This document shows positions 45,383-55,185 of a stretch of 64,000 nucleotides of DNA, piece by piece. The notes under the pieces are model-generated. The model was given only the letters and a program-made list of their open reading frames with translations, was not told the DNA's origin and did not search any database. The stretch's first letter is position 1. Every line of letters begins with the position of its first letter. Made by a program: the position numbers and the translations under genes. The DNA is from Pelomonas sp. Root1444 (GTDB taxonomy: Bacteria; Pseudomonadota; Gammaproteobacteria; Burkholderiales; Burkholderiaceae_C): assembly GCF_001426885.1 (NCBI RefSeq), contig NZ_LMFP01000026.1, positions 1 through 64,000 of the forward strand, in the 5' to 3' direction.

Positions 45383-46852
45383 ATGCACGCTGAGAACCGC
45401 CACCATCCCGCGCGCGCGCGCTTCCTGCTTTCGAGCACGGCACTGGCGCTCACCCTGGCGCTCGGCCAGGCGCCGGCCGTCGCCCAGGCCCGCGAACTGC
45501 CGGACTTCAGCGAGCTGGTCGAGCGCGTCGGCCCCGCGGTCGTGAACATCCGCACCGCCGAGAAGGTCAAGGTGCCCGAAGGCCAGGCCGAGATGAACGA
45601 GCAGATGCAGGAGTTCTTCCGGCGCTTCGGCATCCCCGTGCCCAACCAGCGCCGTGGCGCCCCGCGCGGCGGCGGCACGCCGGACGATGACGGCCCGATG
45701 CGCCGTGGCGTAGGTTCCGGCTTCATCCTCAGCGCCGACGGCTATGTGCTGACCAACGCCCACGTCGTGCAAGGTGCCGATGAGGTCATCGTCACGCTGA
45801 CCGACAAGCGCGAGCTCAAGGCGAAGCTGATCGGCGCCGACCAGCGCTCCGATGTCGCGGTGGTCAAGGTCGAGGCCACCGGGCTGCCGGTCGTCAAGGT
45901 CGGCGACAGCAACAAGGCCAAGGTGGGCGAATGGGTCATGGCCATCGGCTCGCCTTTCGGCCTCGAGAACACGGTGACGGCCGGCATCATCAGCGCCAAG
46001 CAGCGCGACACCGGCGACCTGCTGCCGCTGCTGCAGACCGACGTGGCCATCAACCCCGGCAACTCCGGCGGGCCACTCGTCAACCTGCGCGGCGAGGTCA
46101 TTGGCATCAACTCGCAGATCTACAGCCAGAACGGCGGCTACATGGGCATCTCTTTCGCGATCCCCATCGCTGACGCCATCCGTGTGGCCGATGAACTGCG
46201 CGCCGGTGGCCGCGTCGTGCGTGGCTACCTCGGCGTGCTGCCCGACGACATCACCAAGGAAATCGCCGAGGCCATCGGCCTGGGCAAGCCGCAAGGCGCG
46301 GTGATCCGTTCGGTGGTCGCCGGAAGCCCTGCCGAGAAGGCCGGCGTAGAGGGCGGCGACGTCGTCACCAAGGTCGACGGCAAGACGGTGGACAAGGCGG
46401 CCGACCTGCGCCGCCTGGTCGCCAACGTGAAGCCCGGCGCCAAGACGACGCTGACGGTTTTCCGCCGCGGCACGACCAAGGACATCGTCGTCACCATCGG
46501 TGAGGACGAGCGCAGCAAGAAGCCCGGCAGCGGTACCGAAGGCGGCAGCGAGCCGGCGCCCGCCAACGGCCCGAGCGCGGCATTGGGGCTCAAGGTCTCG
46601 GAGCTGACCGACGCCCAGCGCAAGGAACTCAAGCTCAAGTCCGGCGTCAAGGTGGACAGTGCCACCGGCGCGGCCGCGCGTGCCGGCCTGCGCGAGGGTG
46701 ACCTCATCCTGTCGATCGACAACGTCGAGGTGTCCTCGGTCAAGTCCTTCCAGGCGCAGATCGCCAAGGCTGACAAGGCCAAGTCCATGAACCTTGTCGT
46801 GCGCCGCGATGACGTCACCAGCTTCGTGTTGCTGAAGCCGGCGGCCCGCTGA
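45383..46852 (+). CDS. mucD: Periplasmic serine protease, DegP/MucD family
   Basis: A 489-residue HtrA-family protease and chaperone. The signal peptide ends around VAQA (about residues 30-35). The catalytic triad is H127 (TNAHVVQ), D157 (DQRSDVAVVKV) and S228 (NPGNSGGPLV). Two PDZ domains follow at about 270-360 and 390-480 (RGYLGVLPDD; ARAGLREGDLILSIDNVEV). Its location after rpoE-rseA supports the MucD role in clearing misfolded envelope proteins and tuning sigma-E. DegQ is an equally reasonable name. Confidence 0.93.
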   Translation: MHAENRHHPARARFLLSSTALALTLALGQAPAVAQARELPDFSELVERVGPAVVNIRTAEKVKVPEGQAEMNEQMQEFFRRFGIPVPNQRRGAPRGGGTPDDDGPMRRGVGSGFILSADGYVLTNAHVVQGADEVIVTLTDKRELKAKLIGADQRSDVAVVKVEATGLPVVKVGDSNKAKVGEWVMAIGSPFGLENTVTAGIISAKQRDTGDLLPLLQTDVAINPGNSGGPLVNLRGEVIGINSQIYSQNGGYMGISFAIPIADAIRVADELRAGGRVVRGYLGVLPDDITKEIAEAIGLGKPQGAVIRSVVAGSPAEKAGVEGGDVVTKVDGKTVDKAADLRRLVANVKPGAKTTLTVFRRGTTKDIVVTIGEDERSKKPGSGTEGGSEPAPANGPSAALGLKVSELTDAQRKELKLKSGVKVDSATGAAARAGLREGDLILSIDNVEVSSVKSFQAQIAKADKAKSMNLVVRRDDVTSFVLLKPAAR

Positions 46853-47074
46853 CCCGCCGATACCGCCGCCGGCCACTCGGGCTTTCCGCGATGCGGCAAG
46901 GCCGATGGCCGGCGCGATCAATGTTGTCCACCGTTTGCGGAAGTTGGCGCCGGCTAACTTCGCTAGCCTGGCTGGGATTGTTGGCGCGAACCGCTAAAAT
47001 CAAGTCCGAACGCGCAAGGGAAAGCGGTATCCAGCGATGGAATCGCGGCCCGTTGGCGATGGCCGGATTTGATC

Positions 47075-47110
47075 CACAGGCGATCCACAAGCACTTGTGG
47101 ATAACCTGTG
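47075..47110. repeat. 36-bp palindrome carrying DnaA boxes
   Basis: Arms CACAGG-cg-ATCCACAAG and CTTGTGGAT-aa-CCTGTG are separated by CA, giving 15 of 17 paired positions. The right arm holds a perfect DnaA box on the minus strand (TTATCCACA, 47104-47096). TGATCCACA just left (47070-47078) and CGATCCACA (47081-47089) are near-matches. There is no T-run after it, so it is not a terminator. Confidence 0.65.
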
Positions 47111-47186
47111 TATGAAATTCCTTGTTGGCAGGCTGCAACGGCCGGAAAACCAATGCTGGTGCGGTTTCCCGGCCGACCCTTTTGGC

Positions 47187-47192
47187 TACAAT
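47187..47192 (+). promoter_or_regulatory. Candidate -10 element upstream of the small RNA unit and lepA
   Basis: TACAAT is preceded by GG and followed by GAAAGCC. A start of transcription would fall at about 47198-47200. The -35 region at 16-18 bases (GTTTCC) is poor. Confidence 0.4.
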
Positions 47193-47197
47193 GAAAG

Positions 47198-47262
47198 CCC
47201 AACAAGCAGTTGCCATACCTTTTGTTGGAAGGCACGTCGCCTCTTCGACGTGCCTTTTTTTT
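47198..47262 (+). ncRNA. Candidate small RNA or lepA leader attenuator
   Basis: A segment of about 65 bases begins 6 bases after a TACAAT hexamer. It contains the stem CCAACAA / TTGTTGG (47199-47205 with 47222-47228) directly followed by an 11-pair stem and eight T. No start codon plus reading frame is apparent. It could be a free small RNA, or a leader that terminates transcription before lepA under some condition. Confidence 0.4.
47229..47262 (+). terminator. Strong Rho-independent terminator upstream of lepA
   Basis: AAGGCACGTCG, a six-base loop and CGACGTGCCTT run into eight T. It lies over 370 bases after mucD and 106 bases before lepA. Confidence 0.85.
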
Positions 47263-47367
47263 ACCTACGACACGGCGCTCCCGCGCCTTCACATCGCTGC
47301 GCGATATGAGTCTGCGGTGCAACGGCTTCGCCGTTGTGTCTTCAGCCACCCAGCGCAGTAGGTCAGC

Positions 47368-49176
<1,809 letters not shown>

Positions 49177-49210
49177 ACTCCACCGCCCACCCGCCTTGAA
49201 AACCTCCCTG

Positions 49211-50188
49211 ATGAGCGTTCTGACCGGTCTCCTGTACGCGGCCCTGGTGGCCTACCTCGGCGGCTGGTACGTCGGACGCTGGACCGGCAACTTCGCGCTG
49301 CTGCTCTTCGTGCTGACGGCCGTGACCATGCTGTACTGGCTGGCCGAGCGTTTCCATTTCGCGCCGGCCCGTGGCCGGGCGGCGCAGACCCTGCTCGACA
49401 ACGACGCCAAGCGCCGTGAGACGCTGGCCGCCCAAGGCATCAGCCGCGTGGACGGCGACATCGAGCCGGCGCGCCAGCAGATCCTGCAGCAGCCCTGGTG
49501 GCTGGACTGGACCGCCGGGCTGTTCCCGGTGATCCTGGTCGTGTTCCTGCTGCGCAGCTTCCTGTTCGAGCCTTTCAAGATCCCGTCGGGCTCCATGGTG
49601 CCGACGCTGCTGGTGGGCGACCTCATCCTGGTGAACAAGTTCCACTACGGCGTGCGCCTGCCGGTGATCAACAAGAAGATCATCGCCAACAACGACGTCA
49701 AGCGCGGCGACGTGATGGTGTTCCGCTACCCCGAGGACCCGAGCACCGACTTCATCAAGCGCGTGGCCGGCATCCCCGGCGACGAGGTGAGCTACATCAA
49801 CCAGAAGCTCTACATCAACGGCAAGGCCGCGCCCGTGCAGCCCCAGGGCAACTTCTACGACGAGGACGCCCGCGTCTACCGCCCGCGCTTCCTGGAGAAG
49901 CTCGGCGAGCGGGAGCACCAGATCCTCGTGCAGCCCGATGCGCAGCGTTTCTTCCGCGCCGACCGCGCCGACGGTCCGTTCCCCTTCAGCGAGAACTGCC
50001 GCTACACCATCGAAGGCGTGACCTGCAAGGTGCCGGCCGGCCACTACTTCATGCTGGGCGACAACCGTGACAACTCGCGCGATTCGCGCTTCTGGGGCTT
50101 CGTGCCGGACGAGAACATCGTCGGCCGCGCCTTCATGGTCTGGATGAATTTCGGTAACCTCAAGCGTGTCGGTACCTTCTTCGATTGA
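49211..50188 (+). CDS. lepB: Signal peptidase I
   Basis: A 325-residue inner-membrane serine protease that removes signal peptides. Two N-terminal membrane segments (about 2-20 and 24-44) precede a cytosolic loop, a further helix at about 97-116, and the catalytic domain: S128 in PSGSMVPTLL and K183 in DFIKRVAGIPGDE. Box E is GDNRDNSRDSRFWGFV. The start is uncertain: ATG at 49211 is used here, and an in-frame TTG at 49196 would add five residues. Neither has a good ribosome binding site. S128 and K183 are numbered from the ATG. Confidence 0.95.
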   Translation: MSVLTGLLYAALVAYLGGWYVGRWTGNFALLLFVLTAVTMLYWLAERFHFAPARGRAAQTLLDNDAKRRETLAAQGISRVDGDIEPARQQILQQPWWLDWTAGLFPVILVVFLLRSFLFEPFKIPSGSMVPTLLVGDLILVNKFHYGVRLPVINKKIIANNDVKRGDVMVFRYPEDPSTDFIKRVAGIPGDEVSYINQKLYINGKAAPVQPQGNFYDEDARVYRPRFLEKLGEREHQILVQPDAQRFFRADRADGPFPFSENCRYTIEGVTCKVPAGHYFMLGDNRDNSRDSRFWGFVPDENIVGRAFMVWMNFGNLKRVGTFFD

Positions 50189-50195
50189 TGCCCAG

Positions 50196-50582
50196 ATGAC
50201 TTCCTGCCGTCGTTCCACGCCATCGTCATCCTCCCGCCCGCAGCGCGGCCTCTCGCTGATCGGCCTGCTGTTCTGGGGCGGCATCATCGCGGTGCTGGCC
50301 GTCGTCGCCATGAAGGTCTTTCCCACCGTGCTCGAGTACTACACGGTGAAGAAGGTCGTCGACCGCATCGCCGCCGGCAACCCGGCCACCGTGCCGCAGG
50401 TGCGCCAGGAGTTCGAGAGGGCCACCCAGGTCGAGTACTCCATCCAGAGCATCAAGAGCAGCGATCTCTCGATCAGCAAGGACGGCAACGACAAGGTCGT
50501 CATCGAGTTCGCCTATGACAAGGAGATCGACCTGGCCGGGCCGGTCTACCTGCTCATCAAGTACCGGGGCAAGTCGCGTTGA
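50196..50582 (+). CDS. DUF4845 membrane-anchored protein
   Basis: A 128-residue protein with one membrane helix (about residues 20-41, LSLIGLLFWGGIIAVLAVVAMK) and a small periplasmic domain. It matches DUF4845, a family almost always encoded between lepB and rnc in beta- and gammaproteobacteria. The start of the hydrophobic part (GLSLIGLL) resembles a prepilin-like N-terminus, but the family is not known to be processed. Function unknown. It begins 7 bases after lepB and ends 16 bases before rnc. Confidence 0.85.
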   Translation: MTSCRRSTPSSSSRPQRGLSLIGLLFWGGIIAVLAVVAMKVFPTVLEYYTVKKVVDRIAAGNPATVPQVRQEFERATQVEYSIQSIKSSDLSISKDGNDKVVIEFAYDKEIDLAGPVYLLIKYRGKSR

Positions 50583-50598
50583 CGCCAGCCCCGTGCCG

Positions 50599-51303
50599 AT
50601 GAACGCCGCGCTGGACGACCTGCAACGCCGCCTCGGCCACCGCTTCCAGCGACCCGAGCTTCTGGCGCGGGCCCTGACCCACCGCAGCTATGGTGCCGAC
50701 CACAACGAGCGCCTGGAATTCCTCGGCGATGCCGTGCTCAGCCTGGCCGTGTCCAGCCTGCTCTACGAACATCACGCCGGCTCCGACGAAGGCGACCTGA
50801 CGCGTGTGCGCGCCCATCTCGTGCGCGAGGACAGCCTGCATAAGCTTGGCCTGGCCCTGGGCCTGCCGGCGGTGCTGAAGATGTCCGACGGTGAGGCCCG
50901 CGGCGGCGGCGCGCAGCGACCGTCCATCCTCGCGGATGCGGTCGAGGCCGTGCTGGGTGCGGCCTACATCGACGGCGGCTACGACGCGGCGCTGGCCATC
51001 GTGCGTCGCCTGCTGGCCGAGACCATCGCCAGCGCCAGCAGCACCGGCGATTTCGGCAAGGACGCCAAGACCGCTCTACAGGAATGGCTGCAGGCCCGCC
51101 GCATCGCGGTGCCCAGCTACCGTATCGTGGCGACGCGCGGCCAGGCGCATGCCCAGACCTTCGAGGTCGAATGCGCGGTGCCGGCGCTCGACGTGGCAGA
51201 ACTGGGCGAAGGCCGCTCGCGCCGCATCGCCGAGCAGGAGGCCGCCCGCCGCCTGCTGGATCGCCTTCAGGACAGATCGACCGCCGAACGAGGCAAACCA
51301 TGA
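50599..51303 (+). CDS. rnc: Ribonuclease III
   Basis: A 234-residue double-strand-specific endoribonuclease that processes rRNA and mRNAs. The signature [11 protein letters not shown] (about 36-46) holds catalytic acids, and a second acidic site is in [16 protein letters not shown] (about 114-129). The C-terminal double-stranded RNA-binding domain (about 155-225) ends with [10 protein letters not shown]. The ATG at 50599 is preferred; the longer reading overlaps the DUF4845 gene. It overlaps era by four bases (ATGA). Confidence 0.96.
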   Translation: MNAALDDLQRRLGHRFQRPELLARALTHRSYGADHNERLEFLGDAVLSLAVSSLLYEHHAGSDEGDLTRVRAHLVREDSLHKLGLALGLPAVLKMSDGEARGGGAQRPSILADAVEAVLGAAYIDGGYDAALAIVRRLLAETIASASSTGDFGKDAKTALQEWLQARRIAVPSYRIVATRGQAHAQTFEVECAVPALDVAELGEGRSRRIAEQEAARRLLDRLQDRSTAERGKP

Positions 51304-52211
51304 CCGAGACCACCAAGCCCGCATCCGAAGTTCCGCAGCGCTGTGGCCTCATCGCCATCGTCGGCCGGCCCAACGTCGGCAAGTCCACGCTGCTGAACGC
51401 CCTCGTCGGGCAGAAGGTCAGCATCACCTCCGACAAGGCCCAGACGACGCGCCACCGCATCACCGGCGTGCGCACGGTGGACGAGGCGCAGTTCGTGTTC
51501 GTCGACACGCCGGGCTTCCAGACCAAGCACAACGCCGCGCTGAACCGCACGCTGAACCGCACCGTGCACGGCGTGCTGGCCGACGTGGACCTGGTGCTGT
51601 TCGTCGTGGAGGCCGGCCGCTTCGGGCTGGACGACGCCAAGGTGCTGGGCCTGCTGCCCGAGGACAAGCCGGTCGTGCTGATCGCCAACAAGCTCGACGC
51701 CGTGCACCGCCGCGCCGAGCTGGCGCCCTGGCTCAAGGGCATGCAGGAGCGCCGCAACTTCACCGAGTTCGTGCCGCTGTCGGCCAAGAAGGAGGCCGAC
51801 GTCACGCGCCTGTTCAAGATCCTCAAGCCCTACCTGCCCGAGCAGGGCTGGTTCTACGAGGAAGACGCGCTGACCGACCGCAGCGAGAAGTTCCTCGCCA
51901 GCGAGATCATCCGCGAGAAGCTGTTCCGCCTCACCGGCGACGAGCTGCCCTACACGTCCACCGTCGTCATCGACAAGTGGGAGGAGGAGGGCGAGCTGCG
52001 CCGCATCAGCGCCAGCATCGTCGTCGAGCGCGACGCCCACAAGGGCATGATCATCGGCCAGGGTGGCGAGCGCCTGAAGCGCATCGGCTCGGAGTCGCGC
52101 CAGGAGCTGGAGCACCTGATGGACGGCCGCGTGTTCCTGGAGCTGTGGGTGAAGGTGCGCTCGGGCTGGGCGGATACCGAAGAGCATCTGCGCAGCTACG
52201 GCTACGAGTGA
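51300..52211 (+). CDS. era: GTPase Era
   Basis: A 303-residue ribosome-assembly GTPase that binds the 3' end of 16S rRNA. G1 is GRPNVGKST at residues 22-30, G3 is VDTPGFQ (about 74-80), and G4 is NKLD (about 138-141). The C-terminal KH domain has [19 protein letters not shown] (about 247-265), the GxIxGxxG core. It is coupled to rnc, the universal arrangement. Confidence 0.97.
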   Translation: MTETTKPASEVPQRCGLIAIVGRPNVGKSTLLNALVGQKVSITSDKAQTTRHRITGVRTVDEAQFVFVDTPGFQTKHNAALNRTLNRTVHGVLADVDLVLFVVEAGRFGLDDAKVLGLLPEDKPVVLIANKLDAVHRRAELAPWLKGMQERRNFTEFVPLSAKKEADVTRLFKILKPYLPEQGWFYEEDALTDRSEKFLASEIIREKLFRLTGDELPYTSTVVIDKWEEEGELRRISASIVVERDAHKGMIIGQGGERLKRIGSESRQELEHLMDGRVFLELWVKVRSGWADTEEHLRSYGYE

Positions 52212-52221
52212 TCGCCACACG

Positions 52222-52992
52222 ATGAGGCTCACGCGCCCGCCGGCGCTTCAGCAGGCCTACGTGCTGCACCAGCACGACTGGAGCGAGTCCAGCCTCATCC
52301 TCGACCTGTTCACGCGCGAGTCCGGCCGCGTCGCCGTGGCGGCCAAGGGCGCCAAGCGTCCGTACTCGCAGCTGCGCGCGGTGCTGCTGCCGCTGCAGCG
52401 CATCTCGGTCAGCCTAAGCAAGCCGGCCAAGGCCGATGGCGGCGAGGTGCAGACGCTGCGCAGCGCCGAGTGGGGCGGCGGCGCCACGCTGCCCAGCGGC
52501 GCCGCGCTGTTCTCCGGCTACTACCTCAACGAGCTGCTGCTCAAGCTGCTGGCCCGCCACGACCCGCACCCGCAGCTCTTCGACGCCTACGCCGATGCGC
52601 TGGCGCACCTGGCCGAGGGCGATGCCGCGCTGCGCGCCTTCGAGATCAAGCTGCTGGCCGAACTCGGGCTGCTGCCCGACCTCAGCGTCGTCACGCCCAC
52701 GCAGACGCCCATCGAGCCGGCGCGGCGGTATCAGCTCTCGCCCGAATCCGGCCTGATCCCGCCCACGGGCGACGCCCACCTGCCCGGCAGCCTGCTCATC
52801 CAGCTGCAGGCGGCCCTGCTGCATGGCAGCCCGGCCGCGCTGCGCCAGGCCTGCGCGGCCGAGCTGCCGGCGCTGAAGACGACGCTGCGCGGGCTGCTGC
52901 ACTACCACCTGGGCCACCAGTCGCTGCGCACCCGCTCGCTGATGGTCGAAGTGCAGCAGTTGCTGGACGGCGCTAGGGTCAGCCGCAGCTAG
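52222..52992 (+). CDS. recO: DNA repair protein RecO
   Basis: A 256-residue recombination mediator that helps RecR load RecA onto SSB-coated DNA. The N-terminal OB fold (about 5-85) has AYVLHQHDWSESSLILDLFT and RVAVAAKGAKRPYS. The helical C-terminal domain includes LLLKLLARHDPHPQLFDAY and HYHLGHQSLRTR. There is no zinc-binding cysteine set, as in other proteobacterial forms. Its last codons lie inside a run of CTAG-containing repeats. Normally pdxJ would follow; here two unrelated genes intervene. Confidence 0.95.
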   Translation: MRLTRPPALQQAYVLHQHDWSESSLILDLFTRESGRVAVAAKGAKRPYSQLRAVLLPLQRISVSLSKPAKADGGEVQTLRSAEWGGGATLPSGAALFSGYYLNELLLKLLARHDPHPQLFDAYADALAHLAEGDAALRAFEIKLLAELGLLPDLSVVTPTQTPIEPARRYQLSPESGLIPPTGDAHLPGSLLIQLQAALLHGSPAALRQACAAELPALKTTLRGLLHYHLGHQSLRTRSLMVEVQQLLDGARVSRS

Positions 52993-53012
52993 GGTCGCGC
53001 CGGGGCTAGGGG
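52972..53012. repeat. Three GCTAGGG repeats around the recO stop
   Basis: GCTAGGG occurs at 52972, 52988 and 53005, spaced 16 and 17 bases apart; the first two extend to GCTAGGGTC. The middle copy supplies the recO TAG stop. CTAG is usually a rare tetranucleotide in proteobacterial genomes, so three in 41 bases stand out. Confidence 0.6.
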
Positions 53013-53066
53013 CAGACGCAGCTTTCGGCGCGGCCGGTCGCTGCGAAGAATGTGCGCACGAGCTGG

Positions 53067-53082
53067 TGCTGCATGGCAGCCC
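53067..53082. repeat. 16-base direct repeat of a recO segment
   Basis: TGCTGCATGGCAGCCC here is identical to 52817-52832 within recO. The copies are 250 bases apart and bracket the recO 3' end, suggesting a short duplication or recombination scar at the edge of the inserted genes. Confidence 0.5.
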
Positions 53083-53115
53083 CGGTGCCTTGCAGTCCAA
53101 ACGAAAGCGCCTCCC

Positions 53116-54564
53116 ATGCCGCCCAATACCGTCGACACCGCCGTCAAGGACATCCGCCATCACATGGAGACGGGGTGGTTCAACCCCGTCACCAACGACG
53201 ACATCAAGAGCGTCAAGTCCATCCTGTCCAACCTCGACGCGGCAGACAGCCGCGCGGTGATCGGCAAGCTCGGCGCGGACGAGCTGCGCAAGATCGCCGA
53301 CGAGATGAACGACGACGCGTGGTTCGGCAATGGCGGGCTGAGCCATGGCGAGCGCCGCGACTTCTTCAACGAGATGGCGCGCGACCTGGGTGGCGCCGAA
53401 CTGGCCAGGCTGTCGCAGGCCTTTGACCGCACGACCGGCCGCCAGACCTCGCGCGACCGCCTGCTGGCCGACGACAACATCACCGCGCTGGCCGCCGCCG
53501 TCGGCCAGCACGGCAGCAACCAGACCAAGCTCGACTTCATCGGCCAGCTGGCCGGCGCGTCCACCGACCAGACCGCCATCGACACGATGCACGAGTCGCG
53601 CCTGCACGACCCGCAGGCCCGCGCGATCGCCGAGGTGATCGGCAGCATGGAGAACAGCCCCGCCACCGCGCAGCAGGCGCTGCAGAGCCTGCAGCCCGAT
53701 CAGCGCCTGGCGGTGCTGAAGGCGGCAGCCAACGAGACCCTCCTCGTCGGCGGCGCCATGGGCGGCGTCGGCGCGGTGCGCACCGACACGGCGGCGCTCG
53801 AGCAACTGCTGAAGGTTGCCAGCCGCATCGGCGATGCCGACACCAAGGCGCGCGTCTTCGCCGACGCCGCCTCGGTGATGACCGACCTGGCCAGCCGCGG
53901 CCGCGGCGACGCGGCCGAGAGCGTGCGGCGCAGCATGGGCCAGCTCGTTCTCAGCGACACCAACGGCGTGATGCGCGAGCTGGCCGCCAACCGCGAGACC
54001 GCCAACGGCTCGGCGCTGGCGTCCTACGCCAAGGCCTCGCTGAATGCCAAGGACTTCGACGCCCTCGGCGAGATCCAGGCGCAGATCTCATTGGGCAACG
54101 GCAAGAACGAGGATCCGGCCGCCCGCTTCGAGGCCCAGGTGCAGGCGCCCGGCGGCGGCCAGCGCTACGTCAACGCGGAGACCGCCGGCTACTTCGCCGG
54201 CGCGGTGAGCGCGGCCGTCAAGAGCATCACGACGGACGCCAAGGAGCAGGGCGACCTGATCAACGCGACGCTGAAGAGCGTGCTGACCATCGTCGACAAG
54301 ACCGCCGGCCGCGCCCATCCCGGCGTGGGCATCGCCGCCTCGGTGCTGAAGGAGTGGACGCAGTTCGGCGTCAAGGCGGCCATGGATGCGAAGATCAGCG
54401 CTCAGGTCAGTGCCGACGACAAGCTGTTCTGGGCCTTGGTGCCGAGCGTCGCCACGCGTCAGCTGCCGAACGGCCTGCCGGACCTGGAGCAGGCCGCCAG
54501 CAGTGGCGCCGGCTCGGCCTTCAACGGCACCTGGATCGTCACCCGCGAACATGCCAAGCCATGA
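53116..54564 (+). CDS. Unrecognised 482-residue helical protein in the recO-pdxJ interval
   Basis: I do not recognise this protein. It is acidic, Ala/Asp/Gln-rich and predicted mostly helical, with no signal peptide, membrane segment or cysteine that I could see. Segments such as LGADELRKIADEMNDDAWFG (about 56-75) and MSDLASRG-like helix turns recur; a Gly-rich stretch is ETLLVGGAMGGVGAVRTD (about 211-228). The C-terminal part has GYFAGAVSAAVKSITTD. It may be a secreted or effector-like protein without a classical signal, but that is a guess. It starts at ATG 53116, and its end overlaps the next gene by 14 bases. Confidence 0.7.
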   Translation: MPPNTVDTAVKDIRHHMETGWFNPVTNDDIKSVKSILSNLDAADSRAVIGKLGADELRKIADEMNDDAWFGNGGLSHGERRDFFNEMARDLGGAELARLSQAFDRTTGRQTSRDRLLADDNITALAAAVGQHGSNQTKLDFIGQLAGASTDQTAIDTMHESRLHDPQARAIAEVIGSMENSPATAQQALQSLQPDQRLAVLKAAANETLLVGGAMGGVGAVRTDTAALEQLLKVASRIGDADTKARVFADAASVMTDLASRGRGDAAESVRRSMGQLVLSDTNGVMRELAANRETANGSALASYAKASLNAKDFDALGEIQAQISLGNGKNEDPAARFEAQVQAPGGGQRYVNAETAGYFAGAVSAAVKSITTDAKEQGDLINATLKSVLTIVDKTAGRAHPGVGIAASVLKEWTQFGVKAAMDAKISAQVSADDKLFWALVPSVATRQLPNGLPDLEQAASSGAGSAFNGTWIVTREHAKP

Positions 54565-55066
54565 ACGACAAATCCTTGCAGACCCGGCTCGCCGCGCGCG
54601 GTTGCGCACCAGCCTCTGGCTCGCCGCGGGTCTGGCCATGAGCAGCGCCGTCGTGGACGCCGCACCCGCCGTCGCCTTGCCCGCCCCGCCGGCCGGCGCC
54701 GTCGCGGTGGACTGGGACCATTTCGGCGAGCCGTCGCTGTCCGCCGCGCGGCGTGCCAACGTGGCGGCCAGCCGCGAGTTGCTGCTGCCGGCCGCCGGCG
54801 TGAACGTGGCGGTGGACACCCAGCTCTACCGCCTGCCCGGCGATGCCCCCTGGGAGCGGGTGCTGGGCCATTACCAGCAGAGGACGACGCCTGGTTGGAG
54901 GCCCGCGGCCGGCCCCGCCCGGGTGGACCCCGGCAACCCGGCCCGGCAGCAGCGCTTCATCGCGGCAGGCGACCCCGCGCAGCGCTTCGCCATCGTGTGG
55001 CTGCCGCCCGTCGGCGAGGTGCGCGATGGCCTGCTGATGGTGCTGCGCACGGCCTCGGCGCGCTGA
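54551..55066 (+). CDS. Exported protein of unknown function, coupled to the preceding gene
   Basis: A 171-residue protein. The N-terminus has an Arg-rich start (RRARLRTS) and a hydrophobic stretch ending SSAVVDAAPA at about residues 22-43, a plausible signal peptide. The mature part has VDWDHFGEPSLSAARRAN and VNVAVDTQLYRLPGDAPWERVLGHYQQ, and no family is recognised. The ATG at 54551 overlaps the preceding gene by 14 bases; an ATG further in (about 54638, MSSAVVDA) is a weaker alternative. The tandem pairing with the cytosolic partner suggests joint function, perhaps a secreted protein and its helper. Confidence 0.6.
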   Translation: MPSHERQILADPARRARLRTSLWLAAGLAMSSAVVDAAPAVALPAPPAGAVAVDWDHFGEPSLSAARRANVAASRELLLPAAGVNVAVDTQLYRLPGDAPWERVLGHYQQRTTPGWRPAAGPARVDPGNPARQQRFIAAGDPAQRFAIVWLPPVGEVRDGLLMVLRTASAR

Positions 55067-55185
55067 AAAGCCGCTTCGTCGCAGCCGCCGGGCCAGGTGC
55101 CGACGGCTTTACCGTGCCCGGCGAGGCGGCGGTTCCCGCTCCACTACCATCCGGGCTACCCGCCGCCCCCGCCGCTGCTTCCAGG

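Larger units (their letters stand above)
46853..47367. promoter_or_regulatory. 515-base intergenic region between mucD and lepA, rich in signals
   Basis: This is the longest gap in the window and I accept no ORF in it. From left to right it holds a long-range inverted repeat (CGCCGGCCA 46867-46875 with TGGCCGGCG 46906-46914), a TAAAAT hexamer (46995-47000), the 36-base palindrome with DnaA boxes (47075-47110), a TACAAT hexamer (47187-47192), a small transcription-unit-like segment ending in a strong terminator (47198-47262) and a short hairpin CAACGGCTTCGCCGTTG (about 47321-47337) just before lepA. Confidence 0.6.

Noticed and set aside
46867-46914. Inverted repeat CGCCGGCCA/TGGCCGGCG as the mucD terminator
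   Set aside because: The arms are 30 bases apart and no T-run follows; it may be a coincidence of GC-rich sequence.
44654-46921. A 755-codon minus-strand frame opposite rseA and mucD
   Set aside because: Shadow frame; no start signal or domain, while rseA and mucD are well supported.
47075-47110. The DnaA-box palindrome as a chromosomal origin
   Set aside because: There is no dnaA, dnaN, gidA or AT-rich unwinding region nearby; only one perfect box is present.
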